Part shown: positions 36,494 through 46,006 of the stretch, piece after piece
Layout: every line of letters begins with the position of its first letter
Position numbering within the stretch: position 1 is the stretch's first letter
From: Brevundimonas vesicularis
GTDB lineage: Bacteria > Pseudomonadota > Alphaproteobacteria > Caulobacterales > Caulobacteraceae
Assembly (NCBI RefSeq): GCF_027105095.1
Contig: NZ_CP114278.1
Coordinates: forward strand, 3,012,501 to 3,076,500
Direction: 5' to 3'
Length of the DNA stretch: 64,000 nt
The notes under the pieces: model-generated
Told to the model about the DNA's origin: nothing
Seen by the model: only the letters and a program-made list of their open reading frames with translations
Database searches by the model: none
Made by a program: the position numbers and the translations under genes

Positions 36494-37345
36494 GTGCCCA
36501 AGCGTTGCCGCCGCATGACCGCCGCCGCGCCGCTCTTGGATCTGCAACGCGAGCGCGCCTATGTCCGCGATCTGGGCCGCGCCTTCGCCGGCGCCCTGGT
36601 GTTCAACATCCCGCTGTTGATGACGATGGAGATGTGGGCGCAGGGCGTGATCATGGACCGCTGGCGGCTGCTGACCTTCATCGTCGCCGGCCTGCCGCTG
36701 CTGTACGGCCTGGCCTATTACGCCGGCTTCTCCAAGCGGCGCGGGCCGGTCAACGAAGCGCTGGACACCGCCGTGGCCCTGGCCGTCGGTTTCATCACCG
36801 CCTCCATGCTCCTGATCCTGTTCGGCGTCGTGGAATGGGACGCGCCGCCGCGCGAGGGCCTGGGCATGGTCGCGCTTCAGGCCATTCCCGGCGCCATGGG
36901 CGCGCTTCTGGCCCGGCGTCAGCTCAGCGGGGACGGCGGGGGCGACACCGACGAGGATCAGGCCTCCTATTTCGGCGAACTGTTCCTGATGGCGGCCGGC
37001 GCCCTTTTCTTCGCCCTGAACGTGGCCCCGACCGAGGAGATGATCCTGATCGCCTACAAGGCGACGCCCGCCCACATCCTGGCCCTGATCGCCGTCTCCA
37101 TCCTTCTGCTCCATCTGATCGTCTTCAAGGCGGGCTTCGCCGGTCAGGAAGAGGCCGATCATCCGATCAAGGCCTTCCTGCATTTCACCCTGCCCGGCTA
37201 CGCCATCGCCCTGGCCGTCAGCCTGTTCACCCTGTTCCTGTTCGGCCGCACCGACGGCCATGCCGTCGCCGGCGTGGTCCAGACCATGGTCGTCCTGGGC
37301 TTCCCCGCCGCCATAGGCGCCGCCGCCGCCCGTCTGTTGGTCTGA
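36494..37345 (+). CDS. TIGR02587-family integral membrane protein
   Basis: The product is 283 residues with about eight membrane segments in two blocks. The segments RAFAGALVFNIPLLMTMEMW, DTAVALAVGFITASMLLILFGVV and YFGELFLMAAGALFFALNVAPTEEMILIAYK match this conserved hypothetical family. It is paired with a TIGR02588 gene five bases downstream, as usual. Start: the GTG at 36494 has GGGAG at a fitting distance. The ATG at 36515 has no Shine-Dalgarno. Function is unknown. Confidence 0.85.
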   Translation: MPKRCRRMTAAAPLLDLQRERAYVRDLGRAFAGALVFNIPLLMTMEMWAQGVIMDRWRLLTFIVAGLPLLYGLAYYAGFSKRRGPVNEALDTAVALAVGFITASMLLILFGVVEWDAPPREGLGMVALQAIPGAMGALLARRQLSGDGGGDTDEDQASYFGELFLMAAGALFFALNVAPTEEMILIAYKATPAHILALIAVSILLLHLIVFKAGFAGQEEADHPIKAFLHFTLPGYAIALAVSLFTLFLFGRTDGHAVAGVVQTMVVLGFPAAIGAAAARLLV

Positions 37346-37349
37346 CCCC

Positions 37350-37727
37350 ATGCCCACGAAGAAGAAGCCCGCCGCATCGACCCGCCCTCTGTTGCAATGG
37401 GGCATGGCCTTGCTCGGCGCCGTCATCACCCTGACCGCCATCGGCATCGTGGTGTGGGAGGCGCTCCAGCCCACAGCCCCGCCCGCGCTCAGCGCCCGCA
37501 TCGTCGCCGTGGACGTCACCGCCGCAGGCCAGGTCGCGACCGTCCGGGTTCAGAACGACGGCGACGACACCGCCGCCGCCGTGGACATCGAAGGGGTTCT
37601 GGGCGATCAGACCGCGACCGCCAGCCTGGACTATGTCCCCGGCCACGGCCACGCCAAGGCCTACCTCCGCTTCGACGCCGATCCGCGCTCAGCAGCCGTC
37701 TCGGTCATGGGCTGGTCGGCGCCCTGA
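37350..37727 (+). CDS. TIGR02588-family membrane-anchored protein
   Basis: The product is 125 residues. One membrane segment (WGMALLGAVITLTAIGIVVWEAL, about 17-39) anchors a beta-rich domain with VRVQNDGDDTAAAVDIEGVL and LDYVPGHGHAKAYLRFDADP. This matches TIGR02588, always found next to TIGR02587. The pair is probably a two-subunit membrane complex of unknown role. It ends 21 bases before the thiC riboswitch. Confidence 0.85.
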   Translation: MPTKKKPAASTRPLLQWGMALLGAVITLTAIGIVVWEALQPTAPPALSARIVAVDVTAAGQVATVRVQNDGDDTAAAVDIEGVLGDQTATASLDYVPGHGHAKAYLRFDADPRSAAVSVMGWSAP

Positions 37728-37748
37728 GCCTGGGTTATGGTGGCGACG

Positions 37749-39979
<2,231 letters not shown>

Positions 39980-40060
39980 GGGCGTAGCCGCAATGACCTC
40001 TGGTTAACAACCGACAACTTAGTCTAGATTCGGAGAACATGATTCGCTTGGGAGGGCGAC

Positions 40061-41113
40061 TTGGCGGCTCCAATGATCCTGACCACCTTCGCTGAGGTGG
40101 ATTTGAGCGACCCGTTCTTCGACTCTCTCAAAGCTGCATACAAAGAGTTTCCGGTTTGGTTTGCATCAAAGGCAAGCGAACCAGTCTACGTCACATTTAA
40201 AGAAGATGGACAGCTTCGCGGCTTTCTTTACCTAAAAGTCGAGCACGGCATCATCGATGATGTCGATCCACCTCTCCCTGCTGCAGACAGAATGAAGGTG
40301 GGCACGCTAAAAATCGTTGCCCACGGCACGAAGCTTGGCGAGCGTTACGTAAAGAAAATATTTGATGCAGCTATAAAGGCAGGAGTCGATGGCGTTTACG
40401 TTACAGTTTTCGAAGAGCACGCGGGCCTAATACGTCTATTCAAACGATACGGATTCACGCAATACGCTACAAAAACGAGCCCAAACGGAACAGAGTTAGT
40501 TTTTATTCGTGATTTCTCGGTTCTGACCGGCAAAATTCGCCGCGACTACCCATTCATTCACCAAAATGGGCACAAAAAGTATCTACTTGCCATATATCCC
40601 GAATGGCACACAAAACTGCTACCAGATTCAATATTAAACAACGAATCTAAAGATATTGTAGAGGACCTGTCCCACACCAACACTATACATAAAGTCTATA
40701 TTTGCTCTATGAATGTGGGCGGACTGAAGCGCGGCGACATCCTCGTAATGTACCGATGCTCCGACGGTAAGGGAGCGGCATATTTCCGGTCCGTCGTAAC
40801 CTCTATCTGCGTGGTAGAAGAGGTCCGGTCGCGGAAGGATTTTCGCGACAAGGGCGACTTCCTAAATTACGCTCGCCCACATAGCGTCTTCAGTGAAGAC
40901 GAGTTGGAGGCGTGGTGGGATTCCGGCAAGCGAATGCACGTCATTCGCATGACCTACAATGCCGCCTTTGAAAAACGCACCACTCGAGGGCAGCTCATCG
41001 ACACCGTTGGGCTGAGCTCTACGCGCCGCTATGACTTTTTCGAACTCTCCCAGACTCAGTTCGATCACATTTTGAAGTTAGGGAAAATCAATGAAAGTCT
41101 TGTTGTCGATTAA
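40061..41113 (+). CDS. GNAT acetyltransferase fused to a PUA/EVE-like domain
   Basis: The product is 350 residues. Residues about 1-150 show a GNAT pattern, with MKVGTLKIVAHGTKLGERYVKKIFDAAIKAG for the acetyl-CoA pyrophosphate loop and helix, and GLIRLFKRYGFTQY for the C-terminal strand. Residues about 170-340 begin KKYLLAIYPEWHTKLLPDS, with GGLKRGDILVMYRC and YFRSVVTSICVVEE, resembling PUA/EVE/ASCH-fold nucleic-acid or nucleotide binding domains. The start TTG has GGAGGG five bases upstream; the ATG at 40073 is too far from it. Base composition is markedly AT-richer than the flanks. It overlaps the next gene by 23 bases. Confidence 0.82.
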   Translation: MAAPMILTTFAEVDLSDPFFDSLKAAYKEFPVWFASKASEPVYVTFKEDGQLRGFLYLKVEHGIIDDVDPPLPAADRMKVGTLKIVAHGTKLGERYVKKIFDAAIKAGVDGVYVTVFEEHAGLIRLFKRYGFTQYATKTSPNGTELVFIRDFSVLTGKIRRDYPFIHQNGHKKYLLAIYPEWHTKLLPDSILNNESKDIVEDLSHTNTIHKVYICSMNVGGLKRGDILVMYRCSDGKGAAYFRSVVTSICVVEEVRSRKDFRDKGDFLNYARPHSVFSEDELEAWWDSGKRMHVIRMTYNAAFEKRTTRGQLIDTVGLSSTRRYDFFELSQTQFDHILKLGKINESLVVD

Positions 41114-41516
41114 ACCCGAATTCGCGGATAGAATATTTTCCGGCGAAAAAACCTTCGAATTCAGAAAGAGCGTTTACAAAGATCGATCCGTAAAAACGGT
41201 CGTAGTATACGCAACTCAGCCGGTTGGAAGACTGGTTGGAGAGTTTGATGTTGCTGATATCATGTCGGATACTCCTGAAAAATTGTGGGAGACAACAAGA
41301 AAAGGCGCTGGAATTTCTCAGCAACTTTTTGAAAGCTATTTCAATGGGCGAGACTGTGCATTTGCTCTGAAAATTGAGAATGTGATTCAGTACCCAGAGC
41401 CTGTAATGCCACACGAAATAATCGACAATTTTGTACCACCTCAGTCGTATATGTACGTGGATGATGCCGGAAGACGGCGATCAGCCCATGAAAACGAAAC
41501 TTTACAACTTCTCTAG
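41091..41516 (+). CDS. ASCH-domain protein
   Basis: The product is 141 residues. The N-terminal LLSIKPEFADRIFSGEKTFEFRKS (residues 4-27) and VKTVVVYATQPVGRLVGEFDVADI give the ASCH domain, including the G-x-K-x-x-E-x-R motif. E. coli YqfB, another ASCH protein, is an N4-acetylcytidine amidohydrolase using a lysine at the equivalent motif. Whether this protein has that activity is not known. AT-rich like its neighbours. It overlaps the GNAT-PUA gene and is followed eight bases later by a P-loop kinase gene. Confidence 0.85.
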   Translation: MKVLLSIKPEFADRIFSGEKTFEFRKSVYKDRSVKTVVVYATQPVGRLVGEFDVADIMSDTPEKLWETTRKGAGISQQLFESYFNGRDCAFALKIENVIQYPEPVMPHEIIDNFVPPQSYMYVDDAGRRRSAHENETLQLL

Positions 41517-41524
41517 GTTCAAAA

Positions 41525-42064
41525 ATGAAGCGAGAGGTCTCTATTCTATTTGGCCTTTCGGGCGTGGGAAAAACCACGATGGGAAGACGAGTAATAGATC
41601 AAGAGACGGGTATTTCTCACGTTTCCGCCAGCGACTTGCTTAAGGCTGCACATTCACAAACCGGGGAAGAGCTTCGAACGGCCCAACAAGACCGTTTGGT
41701 CGAAAATCAGCAGGTATTGGCGTCAGCACTCAGTGAATGGCCGTTCCCTGCCGGCACTCGACATATCCTTCTGGATGCACACAGCGTTATTGATAATGAC
41801 AAAGTGCTGGTGGACATTCCGGTAGATGCGATTGCGTCCCTTAAGCCTAGTAGATTGATCTTTCTAACGGACGACCCCGCCGCCATTGCGACACGTCGAC
41901 TTTCTGGTGACCGTCCACGCCCCGTGCGGACAACTTCAGAACTCAATGAACATCAAGAGCGATCGCTAACCGTTTGCAGGGGCTATTCAGAAGAGATGGG
42001 CGTATCGCTCGTAGTGGTAAAATCGGGAGACTTAGCGGGCTTCCGCGCCGCCCTAGCGATTTGA
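41525..42064 (+). CDS. P-loop NTPase, nucleoside/nucleotide kinase-like
   Basis: The product is 179 residues. Walker A is GLSGVGKTT (10-18). HILLDAHSVIDN is a probable Walker B/acidic strand, and IFLTDDPAAIATRRLSGDRPRPVRT looks like a lid segment with arginines, as in small-molecule and nucleotide kinases of the AAA_33/adenylate-kinase type. Substrate is unknown. It is the last AT-rich gene; the frame ends three bases before the zeta-toxin-like gene. Confidence 0.75.
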   Translation: MKREVSILFGLSGVGKTTMGRRVIDQETGISHVSASDLLKAAHSQTGEELRTAQQDRLVENQQVLASALSEWPFPAGTRHILLDAHSVIDNDKVLVDIPVDAIASLKPSRLIFLTDDPAAIATRRLSGDRPRPVRTTSELNEHQERSLTVCRGYSEEMGVSLVVVKSGDLAGFRAALAI

Positions 42065-42066
42065 CC

Positions 42067-42576
42067 ATGCCCACCCTCGTCCTCCTCGCCGGGCCTAACG
42101 GCGCCGGAAAGACCACCTTCATCAACGGCTTCCTGCGCGAGCGAACGGAGACGTTTCAGTTCGTCAATCCGGATGAAGTCGCCCGTGGCCTGACCGGCGA
42201 CGGTCCAGCACGCGATCTGGCGGCGGGGCGTCTGGTTCTGGAGCGGCTGGACGGGCTGACGCGCGCCGGGGCGGACGTGATTCTTGAAACCACTCTGGCG
42301 ACGCGCTCGCATGCCGTTCGCATTCGGCATTGGCGGGCGCTCGGCTATCGAGTGGAACTGGTCTATCTGCGGCTGCCCAACGCCGACTATTCGGTTGCAC
42401 GCGTCGCCCGCCGGGTCGCACGCGGCGGACATGGCATTCCCGAAGATACCCTGCGCCGCCGCTTCCTGCTCAGCGCCGAATATCTCGAAACGACCTACAA
42501 GCCCGCCGTCGATGCCTGGAAAATCTACGCCAATGGCGACGACGGTCTCGATCTGCTAGATTGGGGACCGCGATGA
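42067..42576 (+). CDS. Zeta-toxin-family P-loop kinase
   Basis: The product is 169 residues. Walker A is GPNGAGKTT (9-17). FVNPDEVARGL carries the substrate-binding aspartate, and the segment ILETTLATRSHAVRI contains the zeta-toxin glutamate-threonine signature. RVARRVARGGHGIPEDTLRRRFLLS matches the family lid. Zeta toxins phosphorylate UDP-N-acetylglucosamine, but many chromosomal members have no known substrate. Composition is GC-rich, unlike the three genes before it, so it may have a different origin. Confidence 0.85.
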   Translation: MPTLVLLAGPNGAGKTTFINGFLRERTETFQFVNPDEVARGLTGDGPARDLAAGRLVLERLDGLTRAGADVILETTLATRSHAVRIRHWRALGYRVELVYLRLPNADYSVARVARRVARGGHGIPEDTLRRRFLLSAEYLETTYKPAVDAWKIYANGDDGLDLLDWGPR

Positions 42577-42749
42577 ACAAGATGCTGATCGACCACGAAA
42601 CGGCGCTGAAGGCCGCGCGCCGCGCCGCCGAAATGGCGAAGCATGGCACGCGCGAGGAGCAGTCCGGCAAGTTCCTGCCGCCGCCCGGCTGGAAGGGGCA
42701 TCTGGTCACCGCCGCCGACGCCGCGCCTGCGTCGAAGAAGCGGGCCTAA
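42573..42749 (+). CDS. 58-residue partner of the zeta-like kinase
   Basis: The product is 58 residues: a short basic helix (ETALKAARRAAEMAKHG) and a C-terminal tail with PPPGWKGH. The start overlaps the upstream stop (ATGA at 42573-42576), so the two are coupled. It does not resemble the epsilon antitoxin. By position it could be an antitoxin or a small cofactor; this is inference only. A perfect hairpin follows at once. Confidence 0.6.
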   Translation: MNKMLIDHETALKAARRAAEMAKHGTREEQSGKFLPPPGWKGHLVTAADAAPASKKRA

Positions 42750-42752
42750 GCT

Positions 42753-42777
42753 TTCCCTCTCCCAACGGGAGAGGGAA
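42753..42777. terminator. Perfect 11-bp hairpin after the zeta-like pair
   Basis: TTCCCTCTCCC (42753-42763), a loop of AAC, and the exact reverse complement GGGAGAGGGAA (42767-42777) start three bases past the stop codon. There is no downstream T-run, so it may act as an RNA-stabilising or Rho-assisting hairpin, or be a half of an interspersed repeat. Confidence 0.6.
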
Positions 42778-42937
42778 TGCATAGCTAGCCCCTCTACCTA
42801 TGCACGACGTCCCTACCCCGGCCGTTGAAATCCCTCGCCTTTCGCGAAATCGACGCCCTCTACCCGATCACGCCTCGGGGCGGCCTTAGACTGGCGGCGC
42901 GTCCTGTGTCGGGCGCGGGCGACAGGCCGGGGATGGG

Positions 42938-43810
42938 ATGGACGACGACCACAGCTATGACGACGGCGGGTTCGAGGGGCCGCGCGATCCGTTTTACGAT
43001 GCGATGACCCAGCAGGCGCTGGATCAGATCCGCATCCTGCGCGAGGCGGGTCTGGAGCAGACGTATCGCGACGCCCTGCATCACGATTCCTCGCCCGAGG
43101 CCGAGGCCGCCTTCTGGCGCGCGCACGGCCTGCCGATGCATCTGTTGCGGCTGCCCGATCTGGCTGCCTCGGACCCCGCTGCGCGCGCGGCCGACCGGGT
43201 GCAGAACCGGGGCTATCGCCGCCTGTCGAAGGAGGCGTGGGAGGCGGCGGGCACGGCCTATCTGGCGGGGTCCACGGCGGAGGAGGTCAGCGCCGTCTAT
43301 GGCATGGCGGTCAGCACCTTTCGCGCCCGCGCCAGGGACGAAGGTTGGCGGCGCGAGGATCAGCCCGATCCGCTGCGCGAGCCGATCGACCTGGAGGCCG
43401 AGACGGCCGAGGGTCTGCCTGACTATGGGGCCATGGCGGGCCACGCCCTGGTTCGGCTGAACCGGGCGCTTCAGGCCGGGCGCGCGCTGGAGGCCGCGCG
43501 CTGGGTGCGGCTGCACGCCGACCTGACCCGGATGGCGGCCGCCCCGCCCGCACCTTCGTCTCCGTCCCCGCCCGCACCGCCGCCGCCCCCAGCGCCGCCC
43601 AAGGAACCCGACCTGGGCGAACGCGCCGCCGCCGTCGCCGAACAGGTCGGCCAGATCGCCCGCGAGGCCTGCGCCCTCAAACGCGGCGATTACGCCGGCC
43701 GTGACGCCCTGATGGCCCGCCTCGAAGCGCTCGACGACCTGAAACCGGCCCCGCGATCAGACGAATTAGACGAAATAGACGGTGTTTTTGTCCCCCGACC
43801 GCCGGACTGA
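42938..43810 (+). CDS. Helix-turn-helix protein of unknown function
   Basis: The product is 290 residues. A short acidic N-terminus is followed by helices and a helix-turn-helix-like segment, GTAYLAGSTAEEVSAVYGMAVSTFRARARDEGW (about 105-138), similar to those in terminase small subunits and resolvase-like proteins. A proline run (PSPPAPPPPPAPPKEP) separates a C-terminal charged helix. The start ATG is one of several nearby, without a distinctive Shine-Dalgarno. Function is unknown. Confidence 0.7.
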   Translation: MDDDHSYDDGGFEGPRDPFYDAMTQQALDQIRILREAGLEQTYRDALHHDSSPEAEAAFWRAHGLPMHLLRLPDLAASDPAARAADRVQNRGYRRLSKEAWEAAGTAYLAGSTAEEVSAVYGMAVSTFRARARDEGWRREDQPDPLREPIDLEAETAEGLPDYGAMAGHALVRLNRALQAGRALEAARWVRLHADLTRMAAAPPAPSSPSPPAPPPPPAPPKEPDLGERAAAVAEQVGQIAREACALKRGDYAGRDALMARLEALDDLKPAPRSDELDEIDGVFVPRPPD

Positions 43811-43972
43811 CCGTCTCCTCCCCATCGCCTGCGATGGGGAGGGGGACCGCGCCCTTCGGGCGGGGTGGAGGGGCTCTTGAGGCCTCACAGACGTCGATTT
43901 TGCAGAAGGACCCCCTCCGTCACGGCGCCAAGCGGCGCCGCGCCACCTCCCCGCTGCGCAGGGAGGAGACGG
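43811..43972. repeat. Palindromic GC-rich element filling a convergent intergenic gap
   Basis: Terminal inverted repeats of 12 bp (CCGTCTCCTCCC at 43811, GGGAGGAGACGG ending 43972) bound the element. Inside are the 16-mer GGGGAGGGGGACCGCG (43836-43851) and GGTGGAGGGG (43864), shared with the element in ruvC. The plus-strand gene stops at 43810 and the minus-strand gene at 43974, so the element occupies exactly the space between two stop codons and probably acts as a bidirectional terminator. Confidence 0.9.
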
Positions 43973-43973
43973 C

Positions 43974-44639
43974 CTAGACCTCCGACGCGATCTTGCGCAG
44001 CGCCTCTTCGAACACCTGCGCCGGCTGTCCGCCGCTGATCAGATATTTGCCCTCGACCACCACGGCCGGGACCGAGGTGATGCCGCGTGCGCGCCACAGG
44101 TCTTCGGCCTGGCGCACGGCCTGGGCGTAGCGGCCCGAGGCCAGAACCTCGCCCGCCTCGGCCCGGTCCAGCCCGGCCTTTTCGGCGGCGGTGGTCAGGA
44201 CGCCGGCGTCGGTCAGGTTCTTGTTCTCGGTGAAGTGGGCGCTGAACAGCGCCTGTTTCAGGGCCTTCTGCTTCTCCGGCGCCGTCTCGTGCGCCCAGTG
44301 CAGCAGCCGGTGGGCGTCGAAGGTGTTCCAGATGCGGCTGTCGTCGGTCATGCGCATGTCGAAGCCGACCTCGCCCGCCCGCTCGCGGATCATGGCGCGG
44401 TTGGCGGCGGACTGCTCAGGCGACGCGCCGTATTTGCGGCCGATGTGTTCGACGATGTTCTCGCCCTCGGGCGCGATCTGTGGGTTCAGCTCGAACGGCT
44501 GAAAGGCGATGTCGGCGGCGATCCCCTCGTCCTTCAGCGCGTCCAGCGCCGTGTCCAGCCCGCCCAGCCCCACCACGCACCAGGGGCAGACGACGTCGGA
44601 GATGAAGTCGATCTTCAGGGTCTTGAGCGGAGCGTTCAT
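43974..44639 (-). CDS. DsbA-family oxidoreductase (FrnE-like)
   Basis: The product is 221 residues. The thioredoxin-type active site is CPWC at 18-21 in DFISDVVCPWCVVG. The inserted helical domain includes TFDAHRLLHWAHE. The cis-proline loop is in ITSVPAVVVEGKYLISGGQ. These match FrnE-like cytosolic DsbA-superfamily proteins, which lack a signal peptide, as here. Start at 44639; earlier in-frame ATGs add no family similarity. It is convergent with the HTH gene across the repeat. Confidence 0.93.
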   Translation of the reverse strand: MNAPLKTLKIDFISDVVCPWCVVGLGGLDTALDALKDEGIAADIAFQPFELNPQIAPEGENIVEHIGRKYGASPEQSAANRAMIRERAGEVGFDMRMTDDSRIWNTFDAHRLLHWAHETAPEKQKALKQALFSAHFTENKNLTDAGVLTTAAEKAGLDRAEAGEVLASGRYAQAVRQAEDLWRARGITSVPAVVVEGKYLISGGQPAQVFEEALRKIASEV

Positions 44640-44705
44640 GGCGCGGCCTTCTGGAACAGCGTGTGTTGCATAAGGATATGGCGACGCCGCGCCGCGCGAC
44701 AAGTC

Positions 44706-45563
44706 TCAGCCCAGGCTCAAATCTCTCGGCGGGCGGATCCGGCGCCAGCGCGCCTCCACGAAGGCGAAGGCGCCGAAGGCCATCAGCCCCGCCGCCGTCA
44801 GCCCCAGGATCCACGATCCGCCCGGCTGGGCCTCCAGCGCATCCAAGGCCGCCGCCGTCGTCGTCACCTCGCCCGAGCGCGCATGCAGCCCCGCCAGAAC
44901 CACGAACACCCCCAGCGGCAGATAGGCGAACCCGCGCGCCGCATAGCCCGCCCGCGCCAGCGCCGTCGCCGTGCCGCAGAAGGCCTTGGGGCAGGCCAGG
45001 GCGTCGTCGAAATCGTCGCGGACAGCCCTGACGATATTGCCGACGCCGACGCCCAGCACCACCAGCCCGGCACCGATCAGCAGCACCTCGCCGAATGGCA
45101 TCCCCAGCAGCATGGCAGCCTTCTCCTGATTCTCGGCCACGCTCTCGGCCTGGGCCGTCGAGGCGTTTGTCGCCTCGCCGAACTCGTCCAGATATTCGAA
45201 CACCCCCAACGCCAGCACGCCGTAGAACAGGCCGCTGACCGCCTGGCCCGCGCGCGTGGCCCAGCCCTTCAGGTCGCTGCCCTCGTGATCCGCGTCGAAC
45301 ACCGCCTGCAACACCCGCCAGCCGACGAAGGCCCAAAGCCCCAGTCCCAGCAGCACCAGCCAGACCTTGCCGAACGGCTGCTCGGCCAGCCAGCCCGCCG
45401 CCCCGCTGGTCCCCACCGCATCGCCGATCCGGTCCGTCGCCGCCAGCAGGGTCAGCGCGCCGGCCGACAGGTAAACGAAGCCCCGCGCCCCATAGCCGAC
45501 CCGCGCCGCCCATTCGATCAGGGTCGCCAGCGGCGGCAGGCGAAGGGACTTGGCAGCGTTCAT
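44706..45563 (-). CDS. DUF1206 membrane protein
   Basis: The product is 285 residues with six membrane segments in three repeats, each starting with a Gly/Tyr-rich pattern: WAARVGYGARGFVYLSAGALTLL, then a ATRAGQAVSGLFYGVLALGVFEY, then ARAGYAARGFAYLPLGVFVVLAGL. The three-fold DUF1206 repeat is typical. Function is unknown. It lies 66 bases from the DsbA-like gene. A candidate Crp/Fnr-type operator is 70 bases upstream. Confidence 0.9.
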   Translation of the reverse strand: MNAAKSLRLPPLATLIEWAARVGYGARGFVYLSAGALTLLAATDRIGDAVGTSGAAGWLAEQPFGKVWLVLLGLGLWAFVGWRVLQAVFDADHEGSDLKGWATRAGQAVSGLFYGVLALGVFEYLDEFGEATNASTAQAESVAENQEKAAMLLGMPFGEVLLIGAGLVVLGVGVGNIVRAVRDDFDDALACPKAFCGTATALARAGYAARGFAYLPLGVFVVLAGLHARSGEVTTTAAALDALEAQPGGSWILGLTAAGLMAFGAFAFVEARWRRIRPPRDLSLG

Positions 45564-45632
45564 GAGGCGTCTCTCGGCGGCGTCAGGACGCCCTCAACGC
45601 TGTGACGACGACAAAGGCTCCGCTTCACCCTG

Positions 45633-45647
45633 TGTCGACATCCGACA
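45633..45647. promoter_or_regulatory. Inverted-repeat operator, copy 1, between DUF1206 and a small gene
   Basis: TGTCGA-N3-CCGACA (45633-45647) lies in the divergent spacer and is part of a 23-base segment (45631-45653) that differs at only three positions from the one before the Crp/Fnr gene. It would let that regulator control the DUF1206 gene, the small gene, or both. Confidence 0.6.
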
Positions 45648-45698
45648 GACGCCCGCAGGCGTATGCCGTTAAGGTTCGCGTCCTTGGGAGGCGTTCAG

Positions 45699-45881
45699 TT
45701 GAACATCTACGAGTTTCACTTCTTCGACGAGGCGGATCGCCGCCCCCTTCTCGACTTCTTCGACGGGGCCGACGACGCATCGGCGTTGGAGGCGGCGAGG
45801 ACGCAGCTCTCGCATCACGCCTCCTGCGCGGGGGTGGAGGTTCTGGAGGCCGGCCGTCTGGTCGGGCGCGTCACCCGCTGA
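45699..45881 (+). CDS. Small protein, possibly DUF6894-like
   Basis: The product is 60 residues. It starts at a TTG with a strong Shine-Dalgarno GGGAGG (45686-45691) seven bases upstream; an in-frame ATG at 45663 lacks one. The sequence NIYEFHFFDEADRRPLLD, then DASALEAARTQL, then VEVLEAGRLVGRV has the look of DUF6894 proteins (aromatic start, acidic middle, helix, strand). The match is weak. Confidence 0.55.
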   Translation: MNIYEFHFFDEADRRPLLDFFDGADDASALEAARTQLSHHASCAGVEVLEAGRLVGRVTR

Positions 45882-45969
45882 ACCTCGTTGGCGCTCTGCT
45901 CGCTGGCGTACACAGCGCAGTAAAGACACGACTTTTCCCCAGCAAGCCGTGTGATATATAGCAACGCTG

Positions 45970-45984
45970 TGTCGAGTTTCGACA
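45970..45984. promoter_or_regulatory. Inverted-repeat operator, copy 2, upstream of the Crp/Fnr gene
   Basis: TGTCGA-N3-TCGACA (45970-45984) is a perfect 6-bp inverted repeat 22 bases before the start codon. A -10-like TATATA (45955-45960) is just upstream, so the site would cover the early transcribed region, a repressor position. This suggests negative autoregulation. Confidence 0.6.
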
Positions 45985-46006
45985 GACGCCGCGATCAGAT
46001 CGCCTT

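Noticed and set aside
40039..40095. An 18-codon frame (ATG at 40039) overlapping the start of the GNAT-PUA gene
   Set aside because: It shares the Shine-Dalgarno region with the TTG start and has no own ribosome site. It could be a leader peptide but nothing supports this.
42825..43007. A 60-codon plus-strand frame before the HTH gene
   Set aside because: It has no Shine-Dalgarno sequence, overlaps the next gene out of frame and has no family resemblance.
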